A stretch of DNA of 28,320 nt from Pseudolysinimonas_A sp965653335 (GCA_965653335.1 CBFGZU010000018.1:1-28320), one strand, 5' to 3'. Shown: positions 16,345 to 24,757, counted from the first letter of the stretch. Notes: generated by a model not told the origin, from the sequence alone. Numbers and translations: made by a program.

Positions 16345-18093
16345 TCAGCCCGCCGGGCGGGACGTGATCGGCAGACGGCGGTCGCGGCCGAACGCCATGC
16401 CCGACACCTTCGGGCCGATCGCGCCCTGACGACGCTTCCACTCGGCGCGGTCGACGAGGTTCGCGACGAACTCGACCGTGGCGCGCTCGTATCCCGCGGC
16501 GACGATGTCTTCCCGGCCGAGACGCTGGGTCACATACAGCTCGAGGATGGCGTCGAGCAGGGGATAGGGCGGCAGGGTGTCCTGGTCGGTCTGGTCGGGT
16601 CGCAGCTCGGCGCTCGGCGGCTTGGCGATCGAACTCTCCGGGATGGGCGGTGTCTGACCCCGGGCGACGGCGTGCTCGTTGCGCCACGTCGCGAGCTCCC
16701 AGACGAGGGTCTTGGGAACGTCCTTGATAGGGGCGAACCCACCCGCGGTGTCGCCGTAGATCGTCGAGTAGCCCACCGACACCTCGGTCTTGTTGCCGTT
16801 GGTGAGGGCGAGGTGTCCGTTGCGATTCGACTCCGCCATCCACAACATGCCGCGTACGCGCGCTTGCACGTTCTCGGCCGCCACTCCGTCGAGCCCGAGC
16901 TGCGTCTCGATGACGGCGACGATGTCGCCGATCGGCTCGACCCAGTAGTGAAAGCCGATTCGCGCCGCGAGGTCGGCAGCGTCGTCGACGGAGCCTTCCG
17001 AGGAGTAGCGCGACGGCATCGAGATGCCGTAGACCCGTTCGGCTCCGATCGCGTCGGCCGCGATCGCGGCGCAGACACTCGAATCGATGCCGCCCGAGAC
17101 GCCGAGCACGACCGACGGGAAGCCGTTCTTCTCGACATAGTCGCGTACGCCCAGCACGAGGGCGTTCCAGAGTTGCTCGCGGTCGTCGGGCAGCTCGGCG
17201 ACATCCCTCCCGACGGGGCCGACGTCGTCGCCGCGGGCAGTGATCTCGACCCGCAGCACGTCGGACGGGGGGATGTGGTCGGGCTCCGCCGGTGCCGGAT
17301 CGACGTCGACGACGAGAAGGTGTTCGCGGAACTGCGGCGCGCGACCCAGGATGGTGCCGTTTCCGTCGACGACGACCGAATCGCCGTCGAACACCAGATC
17401 GTCCTGACCGCCGACGAGGTTGACGTAGGCGACGATCGTGTCGGTCTCGATCGCGCGACGGGTCACGAGGGGGAGTCGCACCTCGTCTTTGTCGCGTTCG
17501 TACGGCGAGGCGTTGAGCACCAGCAGCAGCCCGGCGTCGGCGTCGAGGACACGGCCGACGGGACCGCCGTCGCGCCACAGGTCCTCGCAGACGACGACCG
17601 CGACATCCACTCCCGCTGCACCCTTGCGACCGATGCGCAGCACGAGCAGCTCGTCGCCCGGGATGAAGACCCGGTACTCGTCGAACACCGAGTAGTTGGG
17701 CAGGTGATGCTTCGCGTAGCGCGCTCGGATGACGCCGCCCTGGATGACCGAGGCGCAGTTCTGCGCGATCGCCGTCGGGGCGTTCGAGGTGCCGAGCAGA
17801 CGCGGCTCGAACGGTCCGTCGGGATGGCCGACCACGACCACGAGGTCGCCGAGGCCCTCGGCGACGAGCCGCGCGGGCAGGGCGTCGACGGCGGCGCGGG
17901 CGGCTCGCAGGAAACTCGGTTGTGCGGCCAGATCCTCGATCGGATAGCCGCTGAGCGCCATCTCGCCGGTCAGCAACAGGTCGGCGCCGGCCTCCCACGC
18001 GTCCCGAGCGGCGGCGACGATCTTCTCGGTGTTGCCGGCGAAGTCCCCGACGATCGGATTGGACTGGGCGAGCGCCAATCGCAGACGAGGCAT
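16345..18093 (-). CDS. nadE: Glutamine-dependent NAD+ synthetase
   Basis: A 582-aa two-domain enzyme that converts deamido-NAD to NAD with ATP, using ammonia from glutamine. The N-terminal nitrilase-fold glutaminase has the triad Glu44 (TGEMALSGYP), Lys128 (AKHHLPNY) and Cys169 (VVCEDLW). The C-terminal synthetase has the ATP-pyrophosphatase P-loop SGGIDSS at 333-339, plus SRYSSEGS and LTNGNKTE. The length matches compact glutamine-dependent forms rather than the roughly 680-aa mycobacterial type. A -10 box 6 nt before ATG 18093 suggests leaderless transcription. It heads a nadE-panB-DUF72 operon and is divergent from glnA2. Confidence 0.97.
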   Translation of the reverse strand: MPRLRLALAQSNPIVGDFAGNTEKIVAAARDAWEAGADLLLTGEMALSGYPIEDLAAQPSFLRAARAAVDALPARLVAEGLGDLVVVVGHPDGPFEPRLLGTSNAPTAIAQNCASVIQGGVIRARYAKHHLPNYSVFDEYRVFIPGDELLVLRIGRKGAAGVDVAVVVCEDLWRDGGPVGRVLDADAGLLLVLNASPYERDKDEVRLPLVTRRAIETDTIVAYVNLVGGQDDLVFDGDSVVVDGNGTILGRAPQFREHLLVVDVDPAPAEPDHIPPSDVLRVEITARGDDVGPVGRDVAELPDDREQLWNALVLGVRDYVEKNGFPSVVLGVSGGIDSSVCAAIAADAIGAERVYGISMPSRYSSEGSVDDAADLAARIGFHYWVEPIGDIVAVIETQLGLDGVAAENVQARVRGMLWMAESNRNGHLALTNGNKTEVSVGYSTIYGDTAGGFAPIKDVPKTLVWELATWRNEHAVARGQTPPIPESSIAKPPSAELRPDQTDQDTLPPYPLLDAILELYVTQRLGREDIVAAGYERATVEFVANLVDRAEWKRRQGAIGPKVSGMAFGRDRRLPITSRPAG

Positions 18094-18098
18094 GTTGC

Positions 18099-18105
18099 TA
18101 GCCTA
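18099..18105. promoter_or_regulatory. Overlapping divergent -10 boxes (nadE minus, glnA2 plus)
   Basis: The 7-bp TAGCCTA reads TAGGCT on the minus strand (18105-18100), 6 nt before the nadE ATG. It reads TAGCCT on the plus strand (18099-18104), facing glnA2. The nadE reading is well supported by spacing; the glnA2 reading is tentative because no -35 is seen and the leader would be about 110 nt. Confidence 0.4.
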
Positions 18106-18222
18106 ATGACGGTCGCAATGACCCGGGACGAAGTACCGAAAGGACCCAGCGGAGCCGAGCGCTCGCGTGCGGTCGGCGGAGCGGCCTGCGCCGCAGAAGC
18201 GGCGGCGCAGAAAAGGAGCAGA

Positions 18223-19560
18223 GTGGACAAGCAGCGCGACTTCGTTCTTCGCACCATCGAGGAACGCGGTGTCAAGTTCGTGCGCCTGTGGTTCACCGAC
18301 GTCGTGGGCACCCTCAAGTCGGTCGCCCTCGCGCCCGCCGAAGTCGAGGGCGCATTCAATGAGGGTGTCGGATTCGACGGCTCCGCGATCGAAGGGCTGA
18401 CCCGCACCAACGAGGCGGATGTGCTCGCGCACCCCGACCCCTCGACGTTCCAGACCCTGCCGTGGCGCGGTGAGATCGACCCGACCGCCCGGATGTTCTG
18501 CGACATCACGACCCCCGACGGGCAGCCCGCCGTCGCCGACCCGCGCAACGTGCTCAAGCGCGCCCTCGCGAACGCCGCCGACCGCGGCTTCACCTTCTAC
18601 ACGCACCCCGAGATCGAGTTCTACCTGCTCAAGTCGAGCAAGGTCGAGAACGGGGTTCCGGTTCCCGTCGACTCCGCCGGCTACTTCGACAACGTGCCCG
18701 GGGGCACCGCCAACGACTTCCGGCGGCGCTCGGTGCGGATGCTCGAAGACCTCGGCATCTCCGTCGAGTTCAGTCACCACGAGGCGGGACCGGGGCAGAA
18801 CGAGATCGACCTCCGCTACGCCGACGCCCTCACGACTGCCGACAACATCATGACCTTCCGCACGGTCGTGAAAGAGGTCGCGATCGAGCAGGGCGTCTAC
18901 GCGACCTTCATGCCCAAGCCGCTCTCGGGACATCCCGGGTCGGGCATGCACACCCACATGTCGCTCTTCGAGGGCGACGCGAACGCGTTCTTCGATGCGT
19001 CGGGTCAGTACCAGCTCTCGAAGATCGGCCGGCAGTTCGTCGCCGGCCTGCTGCACCACGCCCCGGAGATCACCGCCGTCACCAACCAGTTCGTCAACTC
19101 CTACAAGCGACTGTGGGGCGGCGACGAGGCACCGAGCTACATCACCTGGGGTCACAACAACCGGTCGGCTCTCGTGCGCGTGCCGCTCTACAAGCCCGGC
19201 AAGGGCCAGAGCGCGCGCGTCGAGTATCGCGCGATCGACTCCGCGGCCAACCCGTACCTGTCGTACGCGCTCCTTCTCGCTGCGGGACTCAAAGGCATCG
19301 AGAACGGATACGAGCTGCCGGCCGAAGCCGAGGGCGATGTCTGGAGCATGACGCCCGCGGAACGTAAGGCGCTCGGCTACGGCAGTTTGCCGGCATCCCT
19401 CGACCACGCGCTGGGCCTCATGGAGGACAGCGAGCTGGTCGCGGAGACCCTCGGCGAGCACGTGTTCGAGTATGTGCTCGCCAACAAGCGTCGGGAATGG
19501 GCCGGCTACCGGGCCCAGGTCACGCCGTTCGAACTCGAGAGCAACCTCGAGATCCTCTAA
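18223..19560 (+). CDS. glnA2: Type I glutamine synthetase, GlnA2 group
   Basis: A 445-aa glutamine-synthetase-family enzyme (ATP-dependent amide formation from glutamate). Signature blocks are VGFDGSAIEGL, HPEIEFYLL, EAGPGQNEIDLR, FMPKPLSGHPGSGMHTHMSLF and RVEYRAIDSAANPYL. It lacks the adenylylation loop Tyr-x-Leu-Pro-Pro found in GlnA1; at that place it reads NGYELPAEAEGDVWSM. So it is the shorter alpha-like group, not the GSI-beta form. GlnA2 homologues can make glutamine, but some in Streptomyces have moved to gamma-glutamyl-polyamine synthesis, so the substrate is open. The start is GTG 18223, 5 nt after a strong AAAGGAG. It is followed 28 nt later by glnE. I found no GlnR box upstream. 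Confidence 0.93.
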   Translation: MDKQRDFVLRTIEERGVKFVRLWFTDVVGTLKSVALAPAEVEGAFNEGVGFDGSAIEGLTRTNEADVLAHPDPSTFQTLPWRGEIDPTARMFCDITTPDGQPAVADPRNVLKRALANAADRGFTFYTHPEIEFYLLKSSKVENGVPVPVDSAGYFDNVPGGTANDFRRRSVRMLEDLGISVEFSHHEAGPGQNEIDLRYADALTTADNIMTFRTVVKEVAIEQGVYATFMPKPLSGHPGSGMHTHMSLFEGDANAFFDASGQYQLSKIGRQFVAGLLHHAPEITAVTNQFVNSYKRLWGGDEAPSYITWGHNNRSALVRVPLYKPGKGQSARVEYRAIDSAANPYLSYALLLAAGLKGIENGYELPAEAEGDVWSMTPAERKALGYGSLPASLDHALGLMEDSELVAETLGEHVFEYVLANKRREWAGYRAQVTPFELESNLEIL

Positions 19561-19588
19561 TCCGGCCCGCATGCCGGAAGAGCACCAC

Positions 19589-22519
19589 ATGGCGCGGACG
19601 ACGACGACGCTCACCGAGCTGGCGAAGCTCGGCTTCGCCGACCTCGGCGCGGCGCGCGATGCGCTTGAGGCGATGCCGGATGCCGTGGCCACGATGTTCG
19701 CCCTCGCCGCCGACCCGGATCAGGCGCTCCGTCTGGCGGGGGTGCTCCGAGCGGCGGCACCGCAAGCGATGGATGCGATTCTGAAGGATCTCGCGGCCAC
19801 CGAGCGCCTCATCCGCGTGCTGGGGGCGTCGTCGGGGCTGGCGTCCTTTCTGGAACGGCATCCGGAGCATCTCGCCGTCTTCCGCGCGCCCCTCGGCGCA
19901 CCGGCCGACGCCGATGTCGTCGGCGCCGTACTGCTCGCCGCCGTCGACGGAGTGGAAGGCGAGGCCGCCTGGAACGCGCTCCGCACCGCTTATCGCGCCG
20001 AACTCGTGCGCCTGGCGGCCTGGGATCTCGAGCAGCCCGATGGCAGCGCGATCGTGGACCGTGTCGCCGCCGGACTTGCCGACCTGGCCGGGGCGGCGCT
20101 CGACGCGTCGCTCGCTCTCGCCCGCCGCTCATTGAGTTCTTCAGCCTCGCCGCGGGCGGCGACGAGGTTCCCCGCCGAGGAGGTCGCGACGACGCCGCTG
20201 GCGATCATCGGGATGGGGAAGTCGGGTGCGCGCGAACTCAACTACCTCAGCGATGTCGACGTCATCTTCGTCACCGAGGGAAGCGACCGCGACGTCGAGA
20301 TCGCGACGGCTCTCGCCCGCGAGACGATGCGCGGCCTCGCCGAAATCGCGCTCGAGCCGCCGCTGTGGGAGGTGGATGCCAACCTCCGCCCCGAAGGCAA
20401 GGACGGCGCGCTCGTGCGCACCCTCGATTCGCACTTCGCCTACTACGAGCGCTGGGCGAAGTCGTGGGAGTTCCAGGCGCTGCTCAAGGCCCGGCCGCTC
20501 GCCGGCGACCTCAGCCTGGGGGAGCGCTACGTCGCCGCGGTCGCGCCACTGGTGTGGTCGAGCGCGTCGCGCGAGAACTTCGTCGAATCGGTGCAGGGGA
20601 TGCGGGAACGAGTCACGGCGCACATTCCGCCGGACGAGGTCGACATCCAGTTGAAGCTCGGGCCGGGGGGGCTGCGCGACGTCGAGTTCACCATCCAGCT
20701 GCTGCAACTCGTGCACGGCCAAGCCGACCCCGCGGTGCGGCAACGCTCGACCCTCGACGCCCTCCTGGCACTCGCCGAAAACGGCTACATCGGGCGGGTC
20801 GAAGCGGCCGGATTCGCTCGCGACTACCGGTTCCTGCGCTTGCTGGAGCACCGCATCCAGCTGTCCCGGATGCGGCGTACCCACCTCATGCCCCGTGAGG
20901 AGGGGCAGTTGCGTGTGCTGGCCCGCGCGTCGGGGCTCGCCACGACGGCCGACGGGATCGTCGAGGAGTGGCAGAAGGTCAAGCACGAGGTGCGCACGCT
21001 GCACGAGCGGCTGTTCTACCGCCCGCTGCTCTCGGCGGTGGCGGCGCTGCCCGACGACGGTTCGGCACTCAGCAGCGAGCAGGCGGAGGCGCGGCTCGCG
21101 GGTGTCGGTTTCCGCGATCCGCGCGGCGCCCTGCACCACATCGCGGCCCTCACGTCGGGGGTGTCGCGGCGGGCGCAGATCCAGCGCAATCTGCTGCCGG
21201 TGATGCTTCAGTGGTTCTCAGAAGGCGCCGATCCCGACGCCGGCCTGCTGGCCTTCCGCCGCCTCTCCGACGACCTGGGGGAGGCGTACTGGTTCTTGCG
21301 GATGCTGCGGGACTCGTCGGGCGCGGCACATCGACTGACCGAGGTGCTGTCGGGGTCGAGATTCGTCGGCGTGCTGCTCGAGCGCATCCCGGAATCGGTC
21401 ATGTGGCTCGAAACCGACGGCGAACTCGCCCCCCGGCCGCGGGAATTGTTGCTCGAAGAGACCGCGGCGACCGTCGCGCGTCACTGGGACGACCAGGATG
21501 CCGCCGCGGCCGCTCTGCGCACGGCCCGCCGCCGCGAAGTGCTGCGACTGGCCCTCGGCGCGATCCTCGGGGTCATCACCGTCGACGAACTCGGCAGGGG
21601 CCTCAGCGACGTCACCACCGCGCTCCTGACCGGAGTGCTCGCCCTCGTACATCGCTTCGGCGACGGGATCGAGTTCGGCATCATCGCGATGGGCCGGTAC
21701 GGCGGAGCGGAACTCGGGTTCGGCAGCGACGCCGACATCATGTACGTCTACCGGGCGGCGGGCGTCGACGACGAGGAGGCCCAACGTCGGGCCGAACACA
21801 TCGTGCACGAACTCAGTCGGCTCACCGAAGACCTCCGGCTGCCGCTCGACCTCGACCTCGGGCTCCGCCCCGAAGGCAAGAACGGGGCGATCGTGCGGTC
21901 GCTCGACTCGTATCGCGCCTATTACGCGCGGTGGTCGCTCACCTGGGAAGCGCAGGCGCTGTTGCGCGCGCGCGGAGTCGTCGGCGACCGGCCGGTGCTC
22001 ACCGCGTTCGAGGAACTCGCCGACGAGATCCGGTACCCGAGCGAGATCTCGCCCGCCGACGTGCGGGAGGTGAAGCGCATCAAGGCCCGCGTCGAATCCG
22101 AACGCCTGCCGCAGGGCGCCGACCCGGCGCGGCACCTCAAACTCGGTCGCGGGTCGCTGTCGGATGTCGAATGGTTCGTGCAGTTGCTGCAGTTGCAGCA
22201 CGCCGCGTCCGTGGAGGGACTGCGCACGACGTCCACGCTGCGGGCTCTCGCCGCCGCGGTCGACGCCGGGCTGGTGCCCGCTGCCGACGCCGCCAAGCTC
22301 CGCGCGGCGTGGATCATCGCGTCGCGGGCCCGGTCGGCGATGACGCTGTGGACCGCGAGAACCGCCGACGTGCTGCCGACCGATCGTCGGCAACTCGACG
22401 GCGTCGCGCGGCTCCTGGAATACCCTCCCGGCAGCGCGTCCCGGCTCGAGGAGGACTACCTGCGCACCACCCGACTCGCCCGTCAGGTGTTCGAGAAGAG
22501 TTTCTACGGCGACGGCTGA
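19589..22519 (+). CDS. glnE: Bifunctional [glutamine synthetase] adenylyltransferase/deadenylase
   Basis: A 976-aa enzyme that adds and removes AMP on a tyrosine of glutamine synthetase in response to nitrogen status. Two nucleotidyltransferase domains are visible: IGMGKSGARELNYLSDVDVIFV (about residues 207-228), followed by WEVDANLRPEGKDG, and AMGRYGGAELGFGSDADIMYVY (from about 699), followed by LDLGLRPEGKNG. Each domain is followed by the family helical block with LKLG-GSL/GGLRDVEF. I use ATG 19589 (MARTTTTLTELAKLG), which follows GGAAGAG at 7 nt, rather than ATG 19571, which has none. The target should be GlnA1, encoded convergently next door with Tyr406. Confidence 0.95.
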   Translation: MARTTTTLTELAKLGFADLGAARDALEAMPDAVATMFALAADPDQALRLAGVLRAAAPQAMDAILKDLAATERLIRVLGASSGLASFLERHPEHLAVFRAPLGAPADADVVGAVLLAAVDGVEGEAAWNALRTAYRAELVRLAAWDLEQPDGSAIVDRVAAGLADLAGAALDASLALARRSLSSSASPRAATRFPAEEVATTPLAIIGMGKSGARELNYLSDVDVIFVTEGSDRDVEIATALARETMRGLAEIALEPPLWEVDANLRPEGKDGALVRTLDSHFAYYERWAKSWEFQALLKARPLAGDLSLGERYVAAVAPLVWSSASRENFVESVQGMRERVTAHIPPDEVDIQLKLGPGGLRDVEFTIQLLQLVHGQADPAVRQRSTLDALLALAENGYIGRVEAAGFARDYRFLRLLEHRIQLSRMRRTHLMPREEGQLRVLARASGLATTADGIVEEWQKVKHEVRTLHERLFYRPLLSAVAALPDDGSALSSEQAEARLAGVGFRDPRGALHHIAALTSGVSRRAQIQRNLLPVMLQWFSEGADPDAGLLAFRRLSDDLGEAYWFLRMLRDSSGAAHRLTEVLSGSRFVGVLLERIPESVMWLETDGELAPRPRELLLEETAATVARHWDDQDAAAAALRTARRREVLRLALGAILGVITVDELGRGLSDVTTALLTGVLALVHRFGDGIEFGIIAMGRYGGAELGFGSDADIMYVYRAAGVDDEEAQRRAEHIVHELSRLTEDLRLPLDLDLGLRPEGKNGAIVRSLDSYRAYYARWSLTWEAQALLRARGVVGDRPVLTAFEELADEIRYPSEISPADVREVKRIKARVESERLPQGADPARHLKLGRGSLSDVEWFVQLLQLQHAASVEGLRTTSTLRALAAAVDAGLVPAADAAKLRAAWIIASRARSAMTLWTARTADVLPTDRRQLDGVARLLEYPPGSASRLEEDYLRTTRLARQVFEKSFYGDG

Positions 22520-22530
22520 GCCGCCATTCC

Positions 22531-22600
22531 GGTTGGTCCGCCTTGTGCGAATCGTGCCGTAGCGAATCTTGCGGCCGGATTCGCAAAAGGCGGACCAACC
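22531..22600. repeat. Long inverted repeat after glnE
   Basis: Two 23-nt arms (22531-22553 and 22578-22600) pair with 22 of 23 positions, around a 24-nt spacer. It begins 12 nt after the glnE stop, so in RNA it would form a very stable hairpin able to end glnE transcription. The size and near-perfection also fit a small palindromic mobile unit. The octamer CGGCTGAG occurs at 22513-22520 and again at 22601-22608; the latter abuts the right arm, and the left copy is 10 nt from its arm. Confidence 0.75.
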
Positions 22601-22622
22601 CGGCTGAGGGGCACGCAACGCG

Positions 22623-22653
22623 ACGGGCCGCACCCCGAGGGAGCGCGGCCCGT
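22623..22653 (-). terminator. Hairpin terminator of glnA1
   Basis: A perfect 9-bp GC-rich stem, ACGGGCCGC (22623-22631) with GCGGCCCGT (22645-22653), around a 13-nt loop. It lies 15 nt beyond the glnA1 stop. No U tract follows. Confidence 0.65.
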
Positions 22654-22668
22654 GCGTGAAAGCGAGGA

Positions 22669-24105
22669 TCAGACCCCGAAGTAGAGCTCGTACTCGAAGG
22701 GGTGCGGCCGCTGCGCGAAGGGGAGAAGCTCCTTCTCACGCTTGTAGTCGATCCACGTGTCGACGAGGTCCTGCGTGAACACGCCACCTTCGAGCAGGTA
22801 GTCGTGGTCGGCCTCGAGCGCGTCGAGCGCCTCACCGAGCGAACCCGGAAGCTGCGGGATGTTCTTCGCCTCCTCGGGCGGCAGCTCGTAGAGGTCCTTG
22901 TCGACGGGCTCGTGCGGCTCGATCTTGTTCTTGATGCCGTCGATGCCCGCCATCAGCTGGGCGGCGAAGGCGAGGTACGGGTTGCCCGACGAGTCGGGCG
23001 CCCGGAACTCGATGCGCTTCGCCTTCGGGTTGGTACCGGTGATCGGGATGCGGATCGACGCCGACCGGTTGCCGGCCGAGTACACGAGGTTGACGGGCGC
23101 CTCGAAGCCGGGGATGAGCCGGTGGTAGGAGTTGACCGTCGGGTTGGTGAATGCCGCGAGCGACGGGGCGTGCTTGAGGATGCCGCCGATGTACCAACGG
23201 GCGATGTCGCTCAGGCCGCCGTAGCCCTTCTCGTCGTAGAACAGCGGCTTGCCGTCGTTCCACAGCGACTGGTGCGTGTGCATGCCCGAGCCGTTGTCGC
23301 CCATGAGCGGCTTCGGCATGAAGGTCGCGACCTTGCCCCACTCGAGTGCCGTGTTCTTGACGATGTACTTGAACTTCAGGATGTCGTCGGCGGCGTGCAC
23401 CATCGTGTCGAACTTGTAGTTGATCTCGCCCTGGCCCGCGGTGCCGACCTCGTGGTGCGAGCGCTCGACCTCGAGGCCCACGTCGATGAGCTTCAGCACG
23501 ATGTCGTCGCGCAGGTCGGCGTGCTGGTCGACCGGGGTGACGGGGAAGTAGCCGCCCTTGTACGGGGTCTTGTTGGCGAGGTTGCCGCCTTCTTCGTCGC
23601 GGCCGGAGTTCCAGGCGGCTTCCGAGCTGTCGACCTCGTAGTAGCTCTTGTTCTGCTTCACCTCGAACTTGACGTCGTCGAAGATGAAGAACTCGGCTTC
23701 GGGCGCGAAGAACGCGGTGTCGGCGATGCCGGTCGACGCGAGGTACTTCTCGGCCTTCTTGGCGACCTGACGCGGGTCGCGCGAGTAGATCTCGCCGTTG
23801 CGCGGGTTGTAGATGTCGAAGACGATCACGAGGGTGCGCTCCGTGCGGAACGGGTCGACGAACGCCGTCGAGATGTCCGGGATGAGCTGCAGGTCGGATT
23901 CGTGGATCGACTGGAAGCCGCGGATCGACGACCCGTCGAACAGCTGGCCGACCGAGAAGAACTCCTCATCGACGGTCGACGCCGGGATGTTGAAGTGCTG
24001 CTGGATGCCGGGAAGGTCGGTGAATCGGATGTCGAGGAACTTGACATCCGTGTCCTTGATGAACTTCAGCACCTCGGAGGAGTCGCTGAACAGAGGGGTG
24101 GACAT
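22669..24105 (-). CDS. glnA: Glutamine synthetase type I-beta (main enzyme)
   Basis: A 478-aa dodecameric enzyme that makes glutamine from glutamate, ammonia and ATP. Signature blocks are FDGSSIRGFQSIHESD, FFAPEAEFFIFD, HHEVGTAGQGEINYKF, FMPKPLMGDNGSGMHTH and RIEFRAPDSSGNPYL. The adenylylation site is Tyr406 in KDLYELPPEE, the same number as in M. tuberculosis GlnA1, so activity should be controlled by GlnE. The length and the 25-residue insert mark it as GSI-beta. ATG 24105 follows GGAG at 8 nt. Upstream lie a -10 box and a complete GlnR box, so transcription is under nitrogen control. It converges on glnE, with a terminator between. Confidence 0.97.
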   Translation of the reverse strand: MSTPLFSDSSEVLKFIKDTDVKFLDIRFTDLPGIQQHFNIPASTVDEEFFSVGQLFDGSSIRGFQSIHESDLQLIPDISTAFVDPFRTERTLVIVFDIYNPRNGEIYSRDPRQVAKKAEKYLASTGIADTAFFAPEAEFFIFDDVKFEVKQNKSYYEVDSSEAAWNSGRDEEGGNLANKTPYKGGYFPVTPVDQHADLRDDIVLKLIDVGLEVERSHHEVGTAGQGEINYKFDTMVHAADDILKFKYIVKNTALEWGKVATFMPKPLMGDNGSGMHTHQSLWNDGKPLFYDEKGYGGLSDIARWYIGGILKHAPSLAAFTNPTVNSYHRLIPGFEAPVNLVYSAGNRSASIRIPITGTNPKAKRIEFRAPDSSGNPYLAFAAQLMAGIDGIKNKIEPHEPVDKDLYELPPEEAKNIPQLPGSLGEALDALEADHDYLLEGGVFTQDLVDTWIDYKREKELLPFAQRPHPFEYELYFGV

Positions 24106-24165
24106 AGGAGTTACTCCGTTAGGGCCTGTGATACGGGCAGGGCTGCAGGGCGCAGCCTCCGTCCG

Positions 24166-24171
24166 AGGCTA
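24166..24171 (-). promoter_or_regulatory. -10 box of glnA1
   Basis: Minus-strand TAGCCT lies 10 bp downstream of the GlnR box and about 60 nt before the ATG. The -35 region would fall inside the GlnR box and does not match TTGACA, as expected for an activator-dependent promoter. Confidence 0.5.
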
Positions 24172-24181
24172 GGCGAGGGCC

Positions 24182-24219
24182 GTTTCCCGAGGGTGACCGG
24201 ATTGTTTCCGGGATGTTAC
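24182..24219 (-). promoter_or_regulatory. GlnR binding box upstream of glnA1
   Basis: On the minus strand the four half-sites read GTAAC, GAAAC, GTCAC, GAAAC, each separated by exactly 6 nt. This fits every position of the actinobacterial GlnR consensus gTnAC-n6-GaAAC-n6-GtnAC-n6-GaAAC, known from Streptomyces. GlnR is the response-regulator-like master of nitrogen metabolism. Plus-strand positions of the half-sites are 24215-24219, 24204-24208, 24193-24197 and 24182-24186. Confidence 0.85.
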
Positions 24220-24259
24220 GCCGGGCTGGTCGCGGGTCGGGTGCCGGGCTGGTCGCGGG
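24220..24259. repeat. 17-bp direct repeat, period 23
   Basis: GCCGGGCTGGTCGCGGG occurs at 24220-24236 and again at 24243-24259, directly beside the GlnR box in the glnA1/RDD divergent region. It could be an operator pair or a simple tandem duplication; nothing in the sequence decides. Confidence 0.6.
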
Positions 24260-24331
24260 GAGAGTCTCGGTCGGGTACCAGGCGGGCGTCGGGTCGAGCG
24301 GCGGGCGCGAAACGCCGGTGTAGCGAGACTC

Positions 24332-24337
24332 TAGGCT
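24332..24337 (+). promoter_or_regulatory. -10 box for leaderless RDD-protein mRNA
   Basis: TAGGCT ends 6 nt before the GTG at 24344. The intervening GGAGAC is too close to act as a usual ribosome-binding site. Confidence 0.5.
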
Positions 24338-24343
24338 GGAGAC

Positions 24344-24757
24344 GTGAGCGAACCGGCCGATCAGCGCTGGCCGGGGGAGCGACTCGGGCTGCCCGAGTCG
24401 GGCCCACGATCGCTCGCTCGTCCCGGCCGCCGGATCGCCGCTCTCGCCATCGACTGGGCGATCGCATCCGCCATCTCGATCGCGTTCTTCGCGTCGGGAC
24501 CGTGGCAGACGAACGGCTTCATCACGCTCGCGTTGTTCGCAGGCATCCAACTGGTGTTTTTGCTCGTGCTGAACGGCGGTATCGGCCATCTGCTGCTCGG
24601 GATGCGCGTCGTGCCGCTCAGCCCTGGGCGGCTCGCGCCGTGGCGTGCGCTCGTGCGCACCCTTCTCGTGTGCCTCTTCGTGCCCGCGGTGATCTGGGAT
24701 GCCGACCAGCGAGGCGTGCATGATCGGCTCGCTGGCACCCTGCTGGTACGCGTTTAG
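24344..24757 (+). CDS. RDD family membrane protein
   Basis: A 137-aa small integral membrane protein with a hydrophilic N-terminus of about 28 residues and then roughly three hydrophobic helices (about 31-50, 57-78 and 98-118). The family pattern is visible as RRIAALAIDWA in the first helix, GHLLLGMRV after the second, and the C-terminal WDADQRGVHDRLAGTLLV, where D-RG-HD-LAGT is typical. The function of RDD proteins is largely unknown; some are implicated in ion exchange. The start is GTG 24344. It is divergent from glnA1 and converges on the DUF4191 gene; glnA-RDD-DUF4191-lipA-lipB is a recurrent actinobacterial order. Confidence 0.9.
   Translation: MSEPADQRWPGERLGLPESGPRSLARPGRRIAALAIDWAIASAISIAFFASGPWQTNGFITLALFAGIQLVFLLVLNGGIGHLLLGMRVVPLSPGRLAPWRALVRTLLVCLFVPAVIWDADQRGVHDRLAGTLLVRV

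Noticed and set aside
16276..18222. 649-codon N-terminal extension of the glnA2 frame
   Set aside because: It lies antisense to nadE and panB and is unlike glutamine synthetase. The GTG at 18223 has a strong Shine-Dalgarno and matches the family N-terminus.
22702..24723. 673-codon plus-strand frame opposite glnA1
   Set aside because: Antisense shadow of glnA1 that also runs through the GlnR box and the RDD start. The composition is Val/Arg/Asp-rich with no recognisable domain.
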